From assembly GCA_039931615.1 (NCBI GenBank), contig JBDTRR010000010.1:1-64000 (forward strand): a stretch of 64,000 nt of DNA, in the 5' to 3' direction. The stretch is from JAHFUI01 sp039931615 (GTDB lineage Bacteria; Acidobacteriota; Vicinamibacteria; Vicinamibacterales; CAVVIG01). A program made the position numbers and the translations under genes. Positions 34,544 to 41,942 of this stretch are shown piece by piece (positions within the stretch are counted from its first letter, which is position 1; each line of letters opens with the position of its first letter). The notes below the pieces were generated by a model. That model saw only the letters and a program-made list of their open reading frames with translations. It did no database searches and was not told the origin of the DNA.

Positions 34544-34903
34544 CTACCCTTTCAACGCGCCCGGCTCGGGGGTCGCCTGCTTGGGTGCGGCTTTCGTTTC
34601 CGTCGGCAGATTGGCAGCGAGCCAGTCGCTGATGCCGCCCTTGAGGGCCGTCGCGCGGTACCCGAGACGGATCAACTCGGCGACGACGTGCGTGCTGGCG
34701 ATCTCGTTGGGATCCGAGTCGTAGACGACGATCTCCCGGTCGCGCGGCAGCGCGGCATGATCGCCTGAGTACCGGATGGCGCCGGGCAGGCGCATCGTGC
34801 TGTGCTCGTAAGGGTATTTGAGCCGGGCGTCGATGATGACGGGAGACGTCCCGCCCTCGAGCTGCGCTTTGAGGTCTTCCTTCGAAATGCGGGGTACGGC
34901 CAC
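34544..34903 (-). CDS. Rhodanese-like domain protein lacking the catalytic Cys
   Basis: A 119-residue single rhodanese domain: VIIDARLKYPYEHSTMRLPGAI, then GYRATALKGGISDWLAANLP. The active loop, normally beginning with Cys, reads VYDSDPNE, so persulfide transfer is not expected. It may act as a binding or regulatory domain. The C-terminal tail is Lys/Pro-rich. The start is GTG 34903. It lies directly upstream of the degenerate polX gene on the same strand, with only the uncertain N-terminus of that gene between them. Confidence 0.85.
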   Translation of the reverse strand: MAVPRISKEDLKAQLEGGTSPVIIDARLKYPYEHSTMRLPGAIRYSGDHAALPRDREIVVYDSDPNEIASTHVVAELIRLGYRATALKGGISDWLAANLPTETKAAPKQATPEPGALKG

Positions 34904-34955
34904 GAAGTATTGTGGTCGGCGCGCGCTCGGAGTGTCAACTGGCCGGCGGGACGAA

Positions 34956-35237
34956 TCACTGGACCTTCGGCGTGTCGATGGTCCGGCTGTGCGCGCACAC
35001 CCGGCACACCAGCCACCGCTTGGTCAGGCTCGGTTTCGCGAAGTGACGGACCTCGACGTCGGCGCTGCCGCAGGTTCGGCACGTCGGCGGCCGGATGGAA
35101 GCAAGACCGACCTTCACTTGCACGGCGTCGATCATCTTCGCTGCCGCCGCCTTGATGGCCGCGTTTTCCCTCTGGAGAGCCGCCACCAGCTTTTCGAGGC
35201 GCGTGAGTCGTTCTTCGTGGCTGTTCACTCGACGCAC
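34956..35237 (-). CDS. Small coiled-coil zinc-ribbon protein
   Basis: A 93-residue protein. The N-terminal half is a short coiled coil (LTRLEKLVAALQRENAAIKAA). The C-terminal half holds four Cys in two pairs, CRTCG and CRVCA, about 25 residues apart, a likely zinc ribbon. The start is uncertain: ATG 35237 or GTG 35225. It may bind nucleic acid or a protein partner; no named family is recognised. It lies 52 nt upstream of the rhodanese gene on the same strand. Confidence 0.65.
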   Translation of the reverse strand: MRRVNSHEERLTRLEKLVAALQRENAAIKAAAAKMIDAVQVKVGLASIRPPTCRTCGSADVEVRHFAKPSLTKRWLVCRVCAHSRTIDTPKVQ

Positions 35238-35330
35238 GACCGCATCATTTCACGAACCCGCCTGGCCAAGGGTGTGCTGTTTTGCACACAGACGAAAAAA
35301 CAGGGGTGGCTCTGAGCCCTCTGGGGAATC

Positions 35331-35394
35331 TGAGGAAGTGAGGAAGTGAGGATGTGAGGATGTGAGGATGTGAGGATGTGAGGATGTGAGGATG
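35331..35394. repeat. Octamer tandem array (TGAGGATG)
   Basis: Eight uninterrupted 8-bp units: two TGAGGAAG, then six perfect TGAGGATG. It lies in the non-coding stretch between the zinc-ribbon gene and tRNA-Ala, with no spacers and no palindromic repeat, so it is a simple tandem repeat. Confidence 0.95.
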
Positions 35395-35447
35395 TAAGGC
35401 CGCGCTCGACCTGCGGCCCCCGCTGGGGCACGACACTACACGCGCAG

Positions 35448-35513
35448 ACGCGAGAACGCCCCGGAACGCGAGAACGCCCCGGAACGCGATAACGCCCCGG
35501 AACGCGATAACGC
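35448..35513. repeat. 18-bp tandem array (ACGCGAGAACGCCCCGGA)
   Basis: About 3.7 copies of an 18-bp unit; the first two copies have GAGAA and the last two GATAA at the same place. It runs straight into the hairpin at 35510-35539. Confidence 0.92.
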
Positions 35514-35539
35514 CGCTGAGGGAGGGACCTCAACGGCGT
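35510..35539 (-). terminator. Hairpin downstream of tRNA-Ala, possible terminator
   Basis: ACGCCGCTGAGG and CCTCAACGGCGT form a 12-bp stem with one mismatch around a 6-nt loop. It is placed where a minus-strand tRNA transcript would end, 20 nt past the CCA. A clear T-run is missing on either strand, so the role is tentative. Confidence 0.4.
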
Positions 35540-35558
35540 CACATCACTGACGGATTTT

Positions 35559-35634
<76 letters not shown>

Positions 35635-35649
35635 ACTGAGCGAACGAAG

Positions 35650-35679
35650 ATTGTACTACGCCGGTTTCGCTCGCCGCAA
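35650..35679 (-). promoter_or_regulatory. Predicted promoter of tRNA-Ala
   Basis: On the minus strand, TTGCGG (35679-35674) is followed after 18 nt by TACAAT (35655-35650), 15 nt before the tRNA 5' end. It is back to back with the phosphofructokinase promoter. Confidence 0.6.
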
Positions 35680-35699
35680 GGCGGGCATCCGCTCTCTGC

Positions 35700-35705
35700 T
35701 ATAGT
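35700..35705 (+). promoter_or_regulatory. -10 element (TATAGT) of the phosphofructokinase gene
   Basis: TATAGT ends 8 nt before GTG 35714, so the transcript is predicted to begin at or just before the start codon (leaderless). No clear -35 was identified. Confidence 0.45.
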
Positions 35706-35713
35706 CGAACGCC

Positions 35714-36790
35714 GTGGTCAGGCGACTCGGCATCCTCACCGGCGGCGGCGACGCTCCCGGCCTCAATGCGGTGATTCGCGCCGTCGTCAAGTCGGCGGCC
35801 AACAGCGGCATCGACTGCGTCGGTATCGAAGACAGCTTCGACGGTCTGATCGAGCCGGGCCGCTCGCGCCCGCTGACGCCGCGCGATGTGACCGGCATCC
35901 TGCGGCTGGGCGGGACCATCCTCGGCACGGTCAACCGCGGCAACCCATTCGTCGCAATGATCGACACCTCCGATGGGCCGCGCCACTATGGCGACCGCGT
36001 CTTCGAGATGTTCCACCGGCTGGATCTGGGCGCGCTGGTGGTCATCGGTGGCGACGGCACCCTGGCGATCGCTCACGAATTCTGCACGAGGGGCATCCCG
36101 ATCGTCGGCGTCCCGAAGACCATCGACAACGACATCGTCGGCACCACCAACTGTTTCGGCTTCGACACCGCCGTTGACTTCGCAACCGATGCCATCGACC
36201 GCCTGCATTCGACGGCGGAAGCGCACCGGCGCATCATGGTGGTCGAAGTGATGGGCCGACACGCGGGGTGGATCGCCCTCTGCGCCGGCGTCGCCGGCGG
36301 CGCCGACGCGATCCTGATTCCAGAAATCCCGTTCGATATCGCGATCGTCGCCGAACGCCTGCGCGAACGGGATCGATGGGGCGCCCGTTTCAGCATCGTG
36401 GTCGTGGCTGAGGGAGCTTTTTCCAAGGGAGGGGTACCGCTGGTGCTGGAAACCGCGCATGGCGGCTACGTCGAGCGCCTCGGCGGCATCGGCGCGCAGG
36501 TCTGCGAAGCCCTCCACCTGGCGACCGGGAAGGAAACCCGATCCGTCGTGCTCGGTCACCTGCAGCGCGGTGGGAATCCGACCAGCTTCGATCGCATGCT
36601 CGCGACCCGGTTCGGAGGCAAGGCGGTGGAGCTCGTGATCAAGGGTGAGTTCGACACCATGGCCGCCTTCGCCCCGCCCGACATCGTGGCGCGGCGGCTC
36701 GAAGACGTCGTGGGGAAGACCAAGACGGTTCCCCACGACTTCGACCTGCTGTTGACGGCCAAGGCGCTCGGCGTGACGTTCGGCGACTGA
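35714..36790 (+). CDS. pfkA: 6-phosphofructokinase (group III-like)
   Basis: A 358-residue glycolytic enzyme phosphorylating fructose 6-phosphate. Signature parts: LGILTGGGDAPGLNAVIRAVV, VIGGDGTLA, VPKTIDNDIVGT, then EVMGRHAGWIAL and VVLGHLQRGG. GGDGT (Gly at the phosphoryl-donor position) with PKTIDND (Lys instead of the Gly of classical ATP enzymes) is the group III combination, which includes both ATP- and PPi-dependent members. The donor therefore cannot be fixed from sequence. The start is GTG 35714. It appears monocistronic. Confidence 0.93.
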   Translation: MVRRLGILTGGGDAPGLNAVIRAVVKSAANSGIDCVGIEDSFDGLIEPGRSRPLTPRDVTGILRLGGTILGTVNRGNPFVAMIDTSDGPRHYGDRVFEMFHRLDLGALVVIGGDGTLAIAHEFCTRGIPIVGVPKTIDNDIVGTTNCFGFDTAVDFATDAIDRLHSTAEAHRRIMVVEVMGRHAGWIALCAGVAGGADAILIPEIPFDIAIVAERLRERDRWGARFSIVVVAEGAFSKGGVPLVLETAHGGYVERLGGIGAQVCEALHLATGKETRSVVLGHLQRGGNPTSFDRMLATRFGGKAVELVIKGEFDTMAAFAPPDIVARRLEDVVGKTKTVPHDFDLLLTAKALGVTFGD

Positions 36791-36834
36791 TACTCACCGC
36801 CACCGACCGGCCGGCGCCGCACGGTGTCCCGACC

Positions 36835-37092
36835 TCAGACTGTTCGACGAACGAACAGTTTTCGATACAAGACCAGCAGGATGATCGCCCCGAGCAGCGA
36901 CATCAGGAAGCCGGCTCCCTGATTCGGCCCGTACCACCCGAGCGACCGTCCAATCATGCCGCCGATCACCGCGCCGACAATGCCCAGCAGGATGGTGACG
37001 ATGAACCCGCCCGGGTCGCGGCCGGGCATCAACATCTTCGCGATCACGCCGACGATCAAGCCAAATACGATCCAGCCTATGACACCGAACAT
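36835..37092 (-). CDS. GlsB/YeaQ/YmgE family small membrane protein
   Basis: An 85-residue, three-helix membrane protein formerly called transglycosylase-associated. The typical Gly-rich pattern is present: GVIGWIVFGLIVGVIAKMLMPGRDPGGFIVTILLGIVGA, then GGMIGRSLGWY. Its cellular role is not established; relatives are often stress-induced. ATG 37092 gives the family N-terminus; the longer open frame upstream is antisense to thrC text and unlike any protein. It is in the same direction as thrC, 41 nt after that gene's stop. Confidence 0.9.
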   Translation of the reverse strand: MFGVIGWIVFGLIVGVIAKMLMPGRDPGGFIVTILLGIVGAVIGGMIGRSLGWYGPNQGAGFLMSLLGAIILLVLYRKLFVRRTV

Positions 37093-37133
37093 GGCGCCCT
37101 CCCGCCAACCGCCATGCAATCCACGCGCCGTGT

Positions 37134-38333
37134 TCAGTGGGACTGAGGCAGGTCCGGAATGGTGGCGTCCAGGACGTCGAGGTACTTCAGCGCGCCGCCG
37201 GTGTTGAAGAGGACCACCGAATCGTCGCGTTTGATCATCTTGTCCTCGAGCAGCCTCTTGATCGCCGCCAGGGCGGCGCCCCCCTCTGGCGCGGCGCTGA
37301 CCCCTTCCGTCGACCCGATCTCGACCATCCCGTCGATCATCGATCGGTCGGAGACGGCGAGGGCGGTGCCGCCGCTCTCGCGCACCGCCCGCAGGATCAG
37401 GAAATCGCCGATCGCCCGCGGCACGCGCAGACCGTCGGCGATCGTCGACGCGCCTTCCCATGGCACGGCGGTTTCGTCACCCCGTTCGTAGGCGCTGACG
37501 ATCGGGGCGCAGCCTTCCGCCTGGACCGACACCATCCGCGGCCGGCGCGCCGGCTGCACCCAGCCGATCCGTTCGATTTCCTCGAACGCCTTCCACATCC
37601 CGATCAGGCCGGTGCCGCCCCCGGTCGGGTAGACCACCCAGTCGGGCCACGTCCACCCCATCTGCTCCGCGATCTCGTAGGCCATCGTCTTCTTGCCTTC
37701 GATGCGGTAGGGCTCCTTCAGCGTGGACACGTCATACCAGCCGAGCGGCGCGCCCTGCTCCGCGGCGATCCGGCCGGCGTCGGTGATCAGTCCGTCGACC
37801 AGCGTGACGTCGGCGCCATAGAGCGCACACTCACGAACGAACGGTGTCTTGACGTCGCGCGGCAGGAAGACCCTGGCGTCGAGGCCGGCGCGGGCGGCGT
37901 AGGCCGCCGCCGCGTTTCCGGCATTTCCCGCCGACGGGAGCGCGATCGTCTTGGCGCCGAGCGCCAGCGCCCGGGTGATCGCCGCCGACTGTCCGCGCGC
38001 CTTGAACGAGTTGGTCGGGTTGAGCGATTCGTCCTTGATGAACAGGCGGCTCATCCCCAGACGGGCGCCGAGCCGGCGGGCGTGAATCAGCGGCGTGAAC
38101 CCTTCGCCCAGGGTAACCGGTTCTTCATCGTCGAACACCGGCAGCAGCTCGCGATACCGCCACATCGTCGGCGGACGGGACGGCAGCGTCTCGCGCGACC
38201 AGGCCCGCGCACGCTCGAGATCGTAGCGGGCCAGCAGCGGCGCGCCGCAGCGGCAGAGATGGTGACGGCCGCGCGGATCGAGCAGTGGTGCTCCGCACGG
38301 GACAGAGCATTCGAGGTGGGTGAAGAATGACAT
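37134..38333 (-). CDS. thrC: Threonine synthase
   Basis: A 399-residue PLP enzyme converting O-phosphohomoserine to threonine. An N-terminal Cys-rich element (CSVPCG...CRCG) may bind zinc, as in one ThrC subgroup. The PLP lysine lies in NPTNSFKARG; the phosphate-binding glycines are in SAGNAGNAAAAYAAR, and VYPTGGGTGLIGMWK is also typical. ATG 38333 (MSFFTH) is preferred to 38351. It lies 23 nt after frr in the same direction and could be read through from the translation-factor operon. Confidence 0.92.
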   Translation of the reverse strand: MSFFTHLECSVPCGAPLLDPRGRHHLCRCGAPLLARYDLERARAWSRETLPSRPPTMWRYRELLPVFDDEEPVTLGEGFTPLIHARRLGARLGMSRLFIKDESLNPTNSFKARGQSAAITRALALGAKTIALPSAGNAGNAAAAYAARAGLDARVFLPRDVKTPFVRECALYGADVTLVDGLITDAGRIAAEQGAPLGWYDVSTLKEPYRIEGKKTMAYEIAEQMGWTWPDWVVYPTGGGTGLIGMWKAFEEIERIGWVQPARRPRMVSVQAEGCAPIVSAYERGDETAVPWEGASTIADGLRVPRAIGDFLILRAVRESGGTALAVSDRSMIDGMVEIGSTEGVSAAPEGGAALAAIKRLLEDKMIKRDDSVVLFNTGGALKYLDVLDATIPDLPQSH

Positions 38334-38356
38334 CGGGGAATCGCCGATCACCCGAT

Positions 38357-38926
38357 CTATTTCCCCAGCAGATCCTGATCCTTCTTGCCCTGCACTTCGT
38401 CGATCTGTTTGATGTGCTGATCGGTGATCTTCTGGACTTCGTCGAGGCCCCGTTTCTCGTCGTCTTCCGAGATCTCATGTTCCTTGAGGAACTTCTTCAG
38501 CCGTTCGTTGGCGTCGCGCCGCACCTGGCGGACGCTATTGCGGCCGTCCTCGGACATCTTGTGGACGTGCCGCGACAGTTCCTTGCGGCGCTCCTCGGTC
38601 AGCGAAGGAATCGGAATGCGGATCACCTTGCCGTCGCTTTGCGGGTTCAGGCCGAGATCGGACGACCGGATCGCCTTCTCGATCGCCGCCAGCTGCGACG
38701 GATCGAACGGCTGGGCGACGATCAGCGTCGGCTCCGGGACCGACAGGCCGGCGACCTGGTTCAACGGCAGCCGCGAGCCGTAGGCATCGACGTGCACGTT
38801 GTCGAGGAGGGTCGCCGAGGCGCGGCCGGTGCGAACGCCGGCCAGCTCATGGCGCAGGTGCTCGATCGCCGTGTTCATCCGCTGGTTGACTTCCGCGAAC
38901 AGCCCCTTCAGGTCGTTGACATCCAT
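38357..38926 (-). CDS. frr: Ribosome recycling factor
   Basis: A 189-residue factor that splits post-termination ribosomes with EF-G. Diagnostic pieces: LRTGRA-type segment (LAGVRTGRASATLLDNV), YGSRLPLNQVAGLSVPEP, IPSLTEERRKELSRHVHK and VRQVRRDANERLKK. GAGGG precedes ATG 38926. It follows pyrH by 9 nt, the standard order rpsB-tsf-pyrH-frr. Confidence 0.97.
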   Translation of the reverse strand: MDVNDLKGLFAEVNQRMNTAIEHLRHELAGVRTGRASATLLDNVHVDAYGSRLPLNQVAGLSVPEPTLIVAQPFDPSQLAAIEKAIRSSDLGLNPQSDGKVIRIPIPSLTEERRKELSRHVHKMSEDGRNSVRQVRRDANERLKKFLKEHEISEDDEKRGLDEVQKITDQHIKQIDEVQGKKDQDLLGK

Positions 38927-38935
38927 GCTCGGCCC

Positions 38936-39652
38936 TCACGCCGTGACGACTGATCCGACTGCTTCGCCGAGGATCGCGCGCTTGATGTTTCCCGGCGTCA
39001 GCAGGTTGAAGACGACGATCGGTAGATGGTTATCCATGCAGAGCGAGATGGCGGTGGCGTCCATCACCTTCAACCGCTGCTCGAGCACCTGCAGATACGA
39101 GATCCGGTCGAAGCGCGTCGCCTCCGGGTGGATCATCGGGTCGGCGTCGTAGATCCCGTCGACCTTGGTTGCCTTCAGGATCACTTCGGCCTTGATCTCC
39201 ATCGCCCGGAGCGCCGCCGCGGTATCGGTGCTGAAATACGGATTGCCGGTGCCGGCGCCGAAGACGACGACGCGGCCTTTTTCCAGATGGCGAATCGCCC
39301 GGCGGCGGATGAACGGCTCCGCCACCGCGCGCATCTCGATTGCCGTGACCACCCGGGTGACGACGTCGAGGTGTTCGAGCGCATCCTGCAGCGCCAGCGC
39401 GTTGATGACCGTAGCCAGCATCCCCATGTAGTCGGCGGTGGCGCGATCCATCCCCCGTGCGCTCGCGGCGACGCCGCGGAAGATGTTTCCGCCGCCGATG
39501 ACGATGGCCGTCTGCACGCCCATCGCCTGGATTTCGCCAATCTCCTTGGCGATCTGCGTCGCCACCGCCGGGTCGATCCCGTAATTCTCCCTACCCAGAA
39601 GGGCTTCGCCGGACAGTTTCAGGAGAACGCGTTGGTAGACGGGGGCGGGCAT
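38936..39652 (-). CDS. pyrH: UMP kinase
   Basis: A 238-residue amino-acid-kinase-fold enzyme making UDP from UMP. Motifs: RVLLKLSGEALLG, AIVIGGGNIFRG, DYMGMLATVINALALQDALE, then GTGNPYFSTDTAAALRA and the end FNLLTPGNIKRAI. A TATAAT box (39662-39667, minus strand) ends 9 nt before its ATG, so besides read-through from tsf it may have its own leaderless promoter. Confidence 0.96.
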   Translation of the reverse strand: MPAPVYQRVLLKLSGEALLGRENYGIDPAVATQIAKEIGEIQAMGVQTAIVIGGGNIFRGVAASARGMDRATADYMGMLATVINALALQDALEHLDVVTRVVTAIEMRAVAEPFIRRRAIRHLEKGRVVVFGAGTGNPYFSTDTAAALRAMEIKAEVILKATKVDGIYDADPMIHPEATRFDRISYLQVLEQRLKVMDATAISLCMDNHLPIVVFNLLTPGNIKRAILGEAVGSVVTA

Positions 39653-39661
39653 CGGGGAGTG

Positions 39662-39667
39662 ATTATA
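39662..39667 (-). promoter_or_regulatory. -10-like TATAAT before pyrH
   Basis: A perfect TATAAT on the minus strand, 9 nt before ATG 39652. No convincing -35 is seen 16-18 nt upstream. It would give a pyrH-frr transcript with almost no leader. Confidence 0.4.
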
Positions 39668-39700
39668 TTCTTTCAGCGTCCTCGGCGCCCTCTACGACCT

Positions 39701-40570
39701 CTACGCTGTCTCCCCGACCTTCAATCGCGCGAAGCGGGTGATGGCGAGCGAGGCGCCGAGCGCGGTGTTGGCGGCGGCCAGGACGTCCTGGACGCTCATT
39801 TTCGGGTCGCGGATCGACTCCTGATCCAGCAGCACCACCTGCTTGTAGAAGCTGCCCAGCTTGCCCTCGACGATCTTGTCGATGACGTTGGCCGGTTTGC
39901 CCGAGCTTTCCATCTGCGCGCGATAGATGGCGCGCTCCTTCTCCAGGACGTCGGCCGGCACCGCCGTGCGCGAGGCATAGGCCGGACTGGCCGCCGCGAT
40001 CTGCATCGCGATTTCCTTGACCAGCGTCTTCAGCTCGTCGCGGCTGGCGGTCTCGGGCGCGCAGCCGGAGAGCTCGACCTGGACGCCAATCTTGCCGCCC
40101 ATGTGGATGTACTGGCCGACATACCCGGCGCCGGTGTAGCGGACGAAGCGCGGCACCGCCATGTTCTCGCCCAGCGTGGCGATGGACGCCGCCAGCCGCT
40201 TGCGGACCGGGCCGTCCGGGTCGGCGAGCCAGGCCTCGGTCGCGGCGTCGCCGGCCTGCTCGATTTCGGTCAGCACATCGCTGATCAACTGCTGAAACTG
40301 TTCAGTACGGGCGACGAAATCGGATTCACAATTCACTTCGACGAGCATTCCGGTGGCGTGGTCGTCTGACAGGCGGTATCCGATCAGCCCTTCCCGGGCC
40401 GAGCGGCCGGCCTTCTTGGCGGCGCTGGCCAGGCCGCGCTTGCGCAGGATGGTGTTCGCTTCCTCGAAATCGCCGTTGGCTTCGGTGAGGGCGCCCTTGC
40501 ACTCCATCATGCCGGCGCCGGTCTGCTCGCGCAGCTTCTTGACTTGGTCTGCCGTGATCGTTGTCGCCAT
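39701..40570 (-). CDS. tsf: Translation elongation factor Ts
   Basis: A 289-residue nucleotide-exchange factor for EF-Tu. The N-terminal UBA-like part shows ITADQVKKLREQTGAGMMECKGAL; the core has VNCESDFVARTEQF and HMGGKIGVQVEL. ATG 40570 (MATTI) is the family start; an upstream in-frame GTG adds a non-family leader. An intrinsic terminator lies between rpsB and this gene, so tsf expression is probably lowered or separately controlled. Confidence 0.96.
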   Translation of the reverse strand: MATTITADQVKKLREQTGAGMMECKGALTEANGDFEEANTILRKRGLASAAKKAGRSAREGLIGYRLSDDHATGMLVEVNCESDFVARTEQFQQLISDVLTEIEQAGDAATEAWLADPDGPVRKRLAASIATLGENMAVPRFVRYTGAGYVGQYIHMGGKIGVQVELSGCAPETASRDELKTLVKEIAMQIAAASPAYASRTAVPADVLEKERAIYRAQMESSGKPANVIDKIVEGKLGSFYKQVVLLDQESIRDPKMSVQDVLAAANTALGASLAITRFARLKVGETA

Positions 40571-40597
40571 GGTATTGATCCCTGTATGAACGTACAT

Positions 40598-40625
40598 AAA
40601 AACGCCGGCCCTGCGAGAGCCGGCG
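40598..40625 (-). terminator. Intrinsic terminator/attenuator between rpsB and tsf
   Basis: On the minus strand CGCCGGC (40625-40619) and GCCGGCG (40609-40603) form a perfect 7-bp GC stem around a 9-nt loop, followed directly by TTTTT (40602-40598). It lies 28 nt before the tsf start codon. Confidence 0.75.
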
Positions 40626-40699
40626 GCTGAAAGCGGCTTGCCGCGTCTCGCGACCGGCCTGAAGGTCGAGGCTCGAGGCGGGAGGCGGGAGGCCCGGAA

Positions 40700-41503
40700 T
40701 CAGGCCGGCGCCGGCGCCGTCTCGCGCGGGCGCCGCGGCGCCGGGCGCTGGGACTGGCGGCGCCCGTCGTCGACTCCGCCGTCCTCGCTGTCGCGGCCGG
40801 TGTCGGCGTCGACGGATTCCTTCATGCCGCGGCCCGACATCACGGCGTCGGCAATGCGTGAGGCGAACAGCCGGATCGAGCGCAGCGCGTCGTCGTTGCC
40901 GGGGATGACGAAATCCACTTCGTCGGGATCGCAGTTGGTGTCGACGACGCCGATCACCGGGATCTTGAGCTTGCGCGCCTCGTCGACGGCGATCTGTTCC
41001 TTCTTGGTATCGACGATGAAGACCGCGTCCGGCAGCCGGGCCATGCCGCGGATGCCCTCGAGGTTCTTCAGGAGCTTCTTGCGCTCTTTGTCGTTGCGCG
41101 CAATCTCCTTCTTCGACAGCGTGTCGTAGCGGCCGTCGGTGATCATGGCTTCGAGGTCGCGAAGCCGGCCGAGGCTGCGCTGAATCGTCGCGAAGTTGGT
41201 GAGGAGGCCGCCCAGCCAGCGCTCGTTCACATAGAACATGGCACAGCGCTGCGCTTCCTCGGCGATGACGTCCTTCGCCTGGCGCTTGGTGCCGACGAAC
41301 AGGACGGTCCGGCCTTCGGCGGCGAGGTTCGTGACGAAGTCCTCGGCGGCGCGAAACAGCTTGACGGTCTTGCCCAGGTCGATGATGTAGATGCCGTTTC
41401 GCTCGCCGAAGATGAATTCCTTCATCTTCGGGTTCCAGCGCTTGGTCTGGTGACCGAAGTGAACCCCCGCTTCCAGCAGATCCTTCATCGCAATTGCCGC
41501 CAA
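40700..41503 (-). CDS. rpsB: 30S ribosomal protein S2
   Basis: A 267-residue protein. Family segments: LLEAGVHFGHQTKRWNPKMK, FGERNGIYIIDLGKT, VLFVGTKRQAK, VNERWLGGLLTNFATI and PVIGVVDTNCDPDEVDFVIPGNDD. The last 35 residues are Asp/Arg/Pro-rich. TTG 41503 is the likely start, because GGAGG (41512-41508) is 4 nt away; the first ATG (41488) lies too far from it. A strong hairpin (41521-41543) precedes the ribosome-binding site and may take part in S2 autoregulation. Confidence 0.95.
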   Translation of the reverse strand: MAAIAMKDLLEAGVHFGHQTKRWNPKMKEFIFGERNGIYIIDLGKTVKLFRAAEDFVTNLAAEGRTVLFVGTKRQAKDVIAEEAQRCAMFYVNERWLGGLLTNFATIQRSLGRLRDLEAMITDGRYDTLSKKEIARNDKERKKLLKNLEGIRGMARLPDAVFIVDTKKEQIAVDEARKLKIPVIGVVDTNCDPDEVDFVIPGNDDALRSIRLFASRIADAVMSGRGMKESVDADTGRDSEDGGVDDGRRQSQRPAPRRPRETAPAPA

Positions 41504-41520
41504 ATTTCCTCCATTCAGGA

Positions 41521-41543
41521 GCGCCCGGCGGTCAGCCGGGCGC
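41521..41543 (-). promoter_or_regulatory. Hairpin before the rpsB ribosome-binding site
   Basis: GCGCCCGGC and GCCGGGCGC form a perfect 9-bp stem around 5 nt between rpsI and rpsB, with no T-run. It ends 9 nt before the rpsB GGAGG, a position suited to control of translation or to RNA processing. Confidence 0.5.
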
Positions 41544-41548
41544 CGTGC

Positions 41549-41941
41549 TTACCGTTTACTGAACTGGAAGCGTTTGCGCGCTCCCGCCATGCCGTACTTC
41601 TTGCGTTCCTTGGCGCGCGCATCGCGCGTCAGCAGGCCTTCGTTCTTGAGCGCCTTGCGCAGCTCGAGGTTGTATTCGACCAGGGCGCGGGCGATGCCGA
41701 GCCGGACCGCGCCGGCCTGTCCGGAGACGCCGCCGCCGGCAACCGTCGCCAGGATATCGAACTTGTCCGCCGTCTCGGTGAGGACGAGCGGCTGCCGGAT
41801 CTGCGTCCGGAGGGCTTCGGTGGGGAAGAACCCCTCGAACGTTCGCTGGTTGACTTTGATGGCTCCCGAACCGGGCCTAAGAAAGACGCGGGCGGTCGAT
41901 GTCTTGCGGCGTCCTGTGCCGTAGTATTGAACTGCTGCCAC
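41549..41941 (-). CDS. rpsI: 30S ribosomal protein S9
   Basis: A 130-residue protein whose C-terminal tail contacts P-site tRNA. Signatures: YYGTGRRKTSTARVFLRPG, GGGVSGQAGAVRLGIARAL and the end KYGMAGARKRFQFSKR with the conserved terminal Arg. It follows rplM by 1 nt, the universal L13-S9 order. Confidence 0.97.
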   Translation of the reverse strand: MAAVQYYGTGRRKTSTARVFLRPGSGAIKVNQRTFEGFFPTEALRTQIRQPLVLTETADKFDILATVAGGGVSGQAGAVRLGIARALVEYNLELRKALKNEGLLTRDARAKERKKYGMAGARKRFQFSKR

Positions 41942-41942
41942 G

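Noticed and set aside
35331..35513. Possible CRISPR array
   Set aside because: Units of 8 and 18 bp follow each other without unique spacers, and no cas genes are present.
36835..37461. A 208-residue version of the GlsB/YeaQ protein
   Set aside because: The added N-terminal part is antisense to thrC and Arg-rich; ATG 37092 gives exactly the family length.
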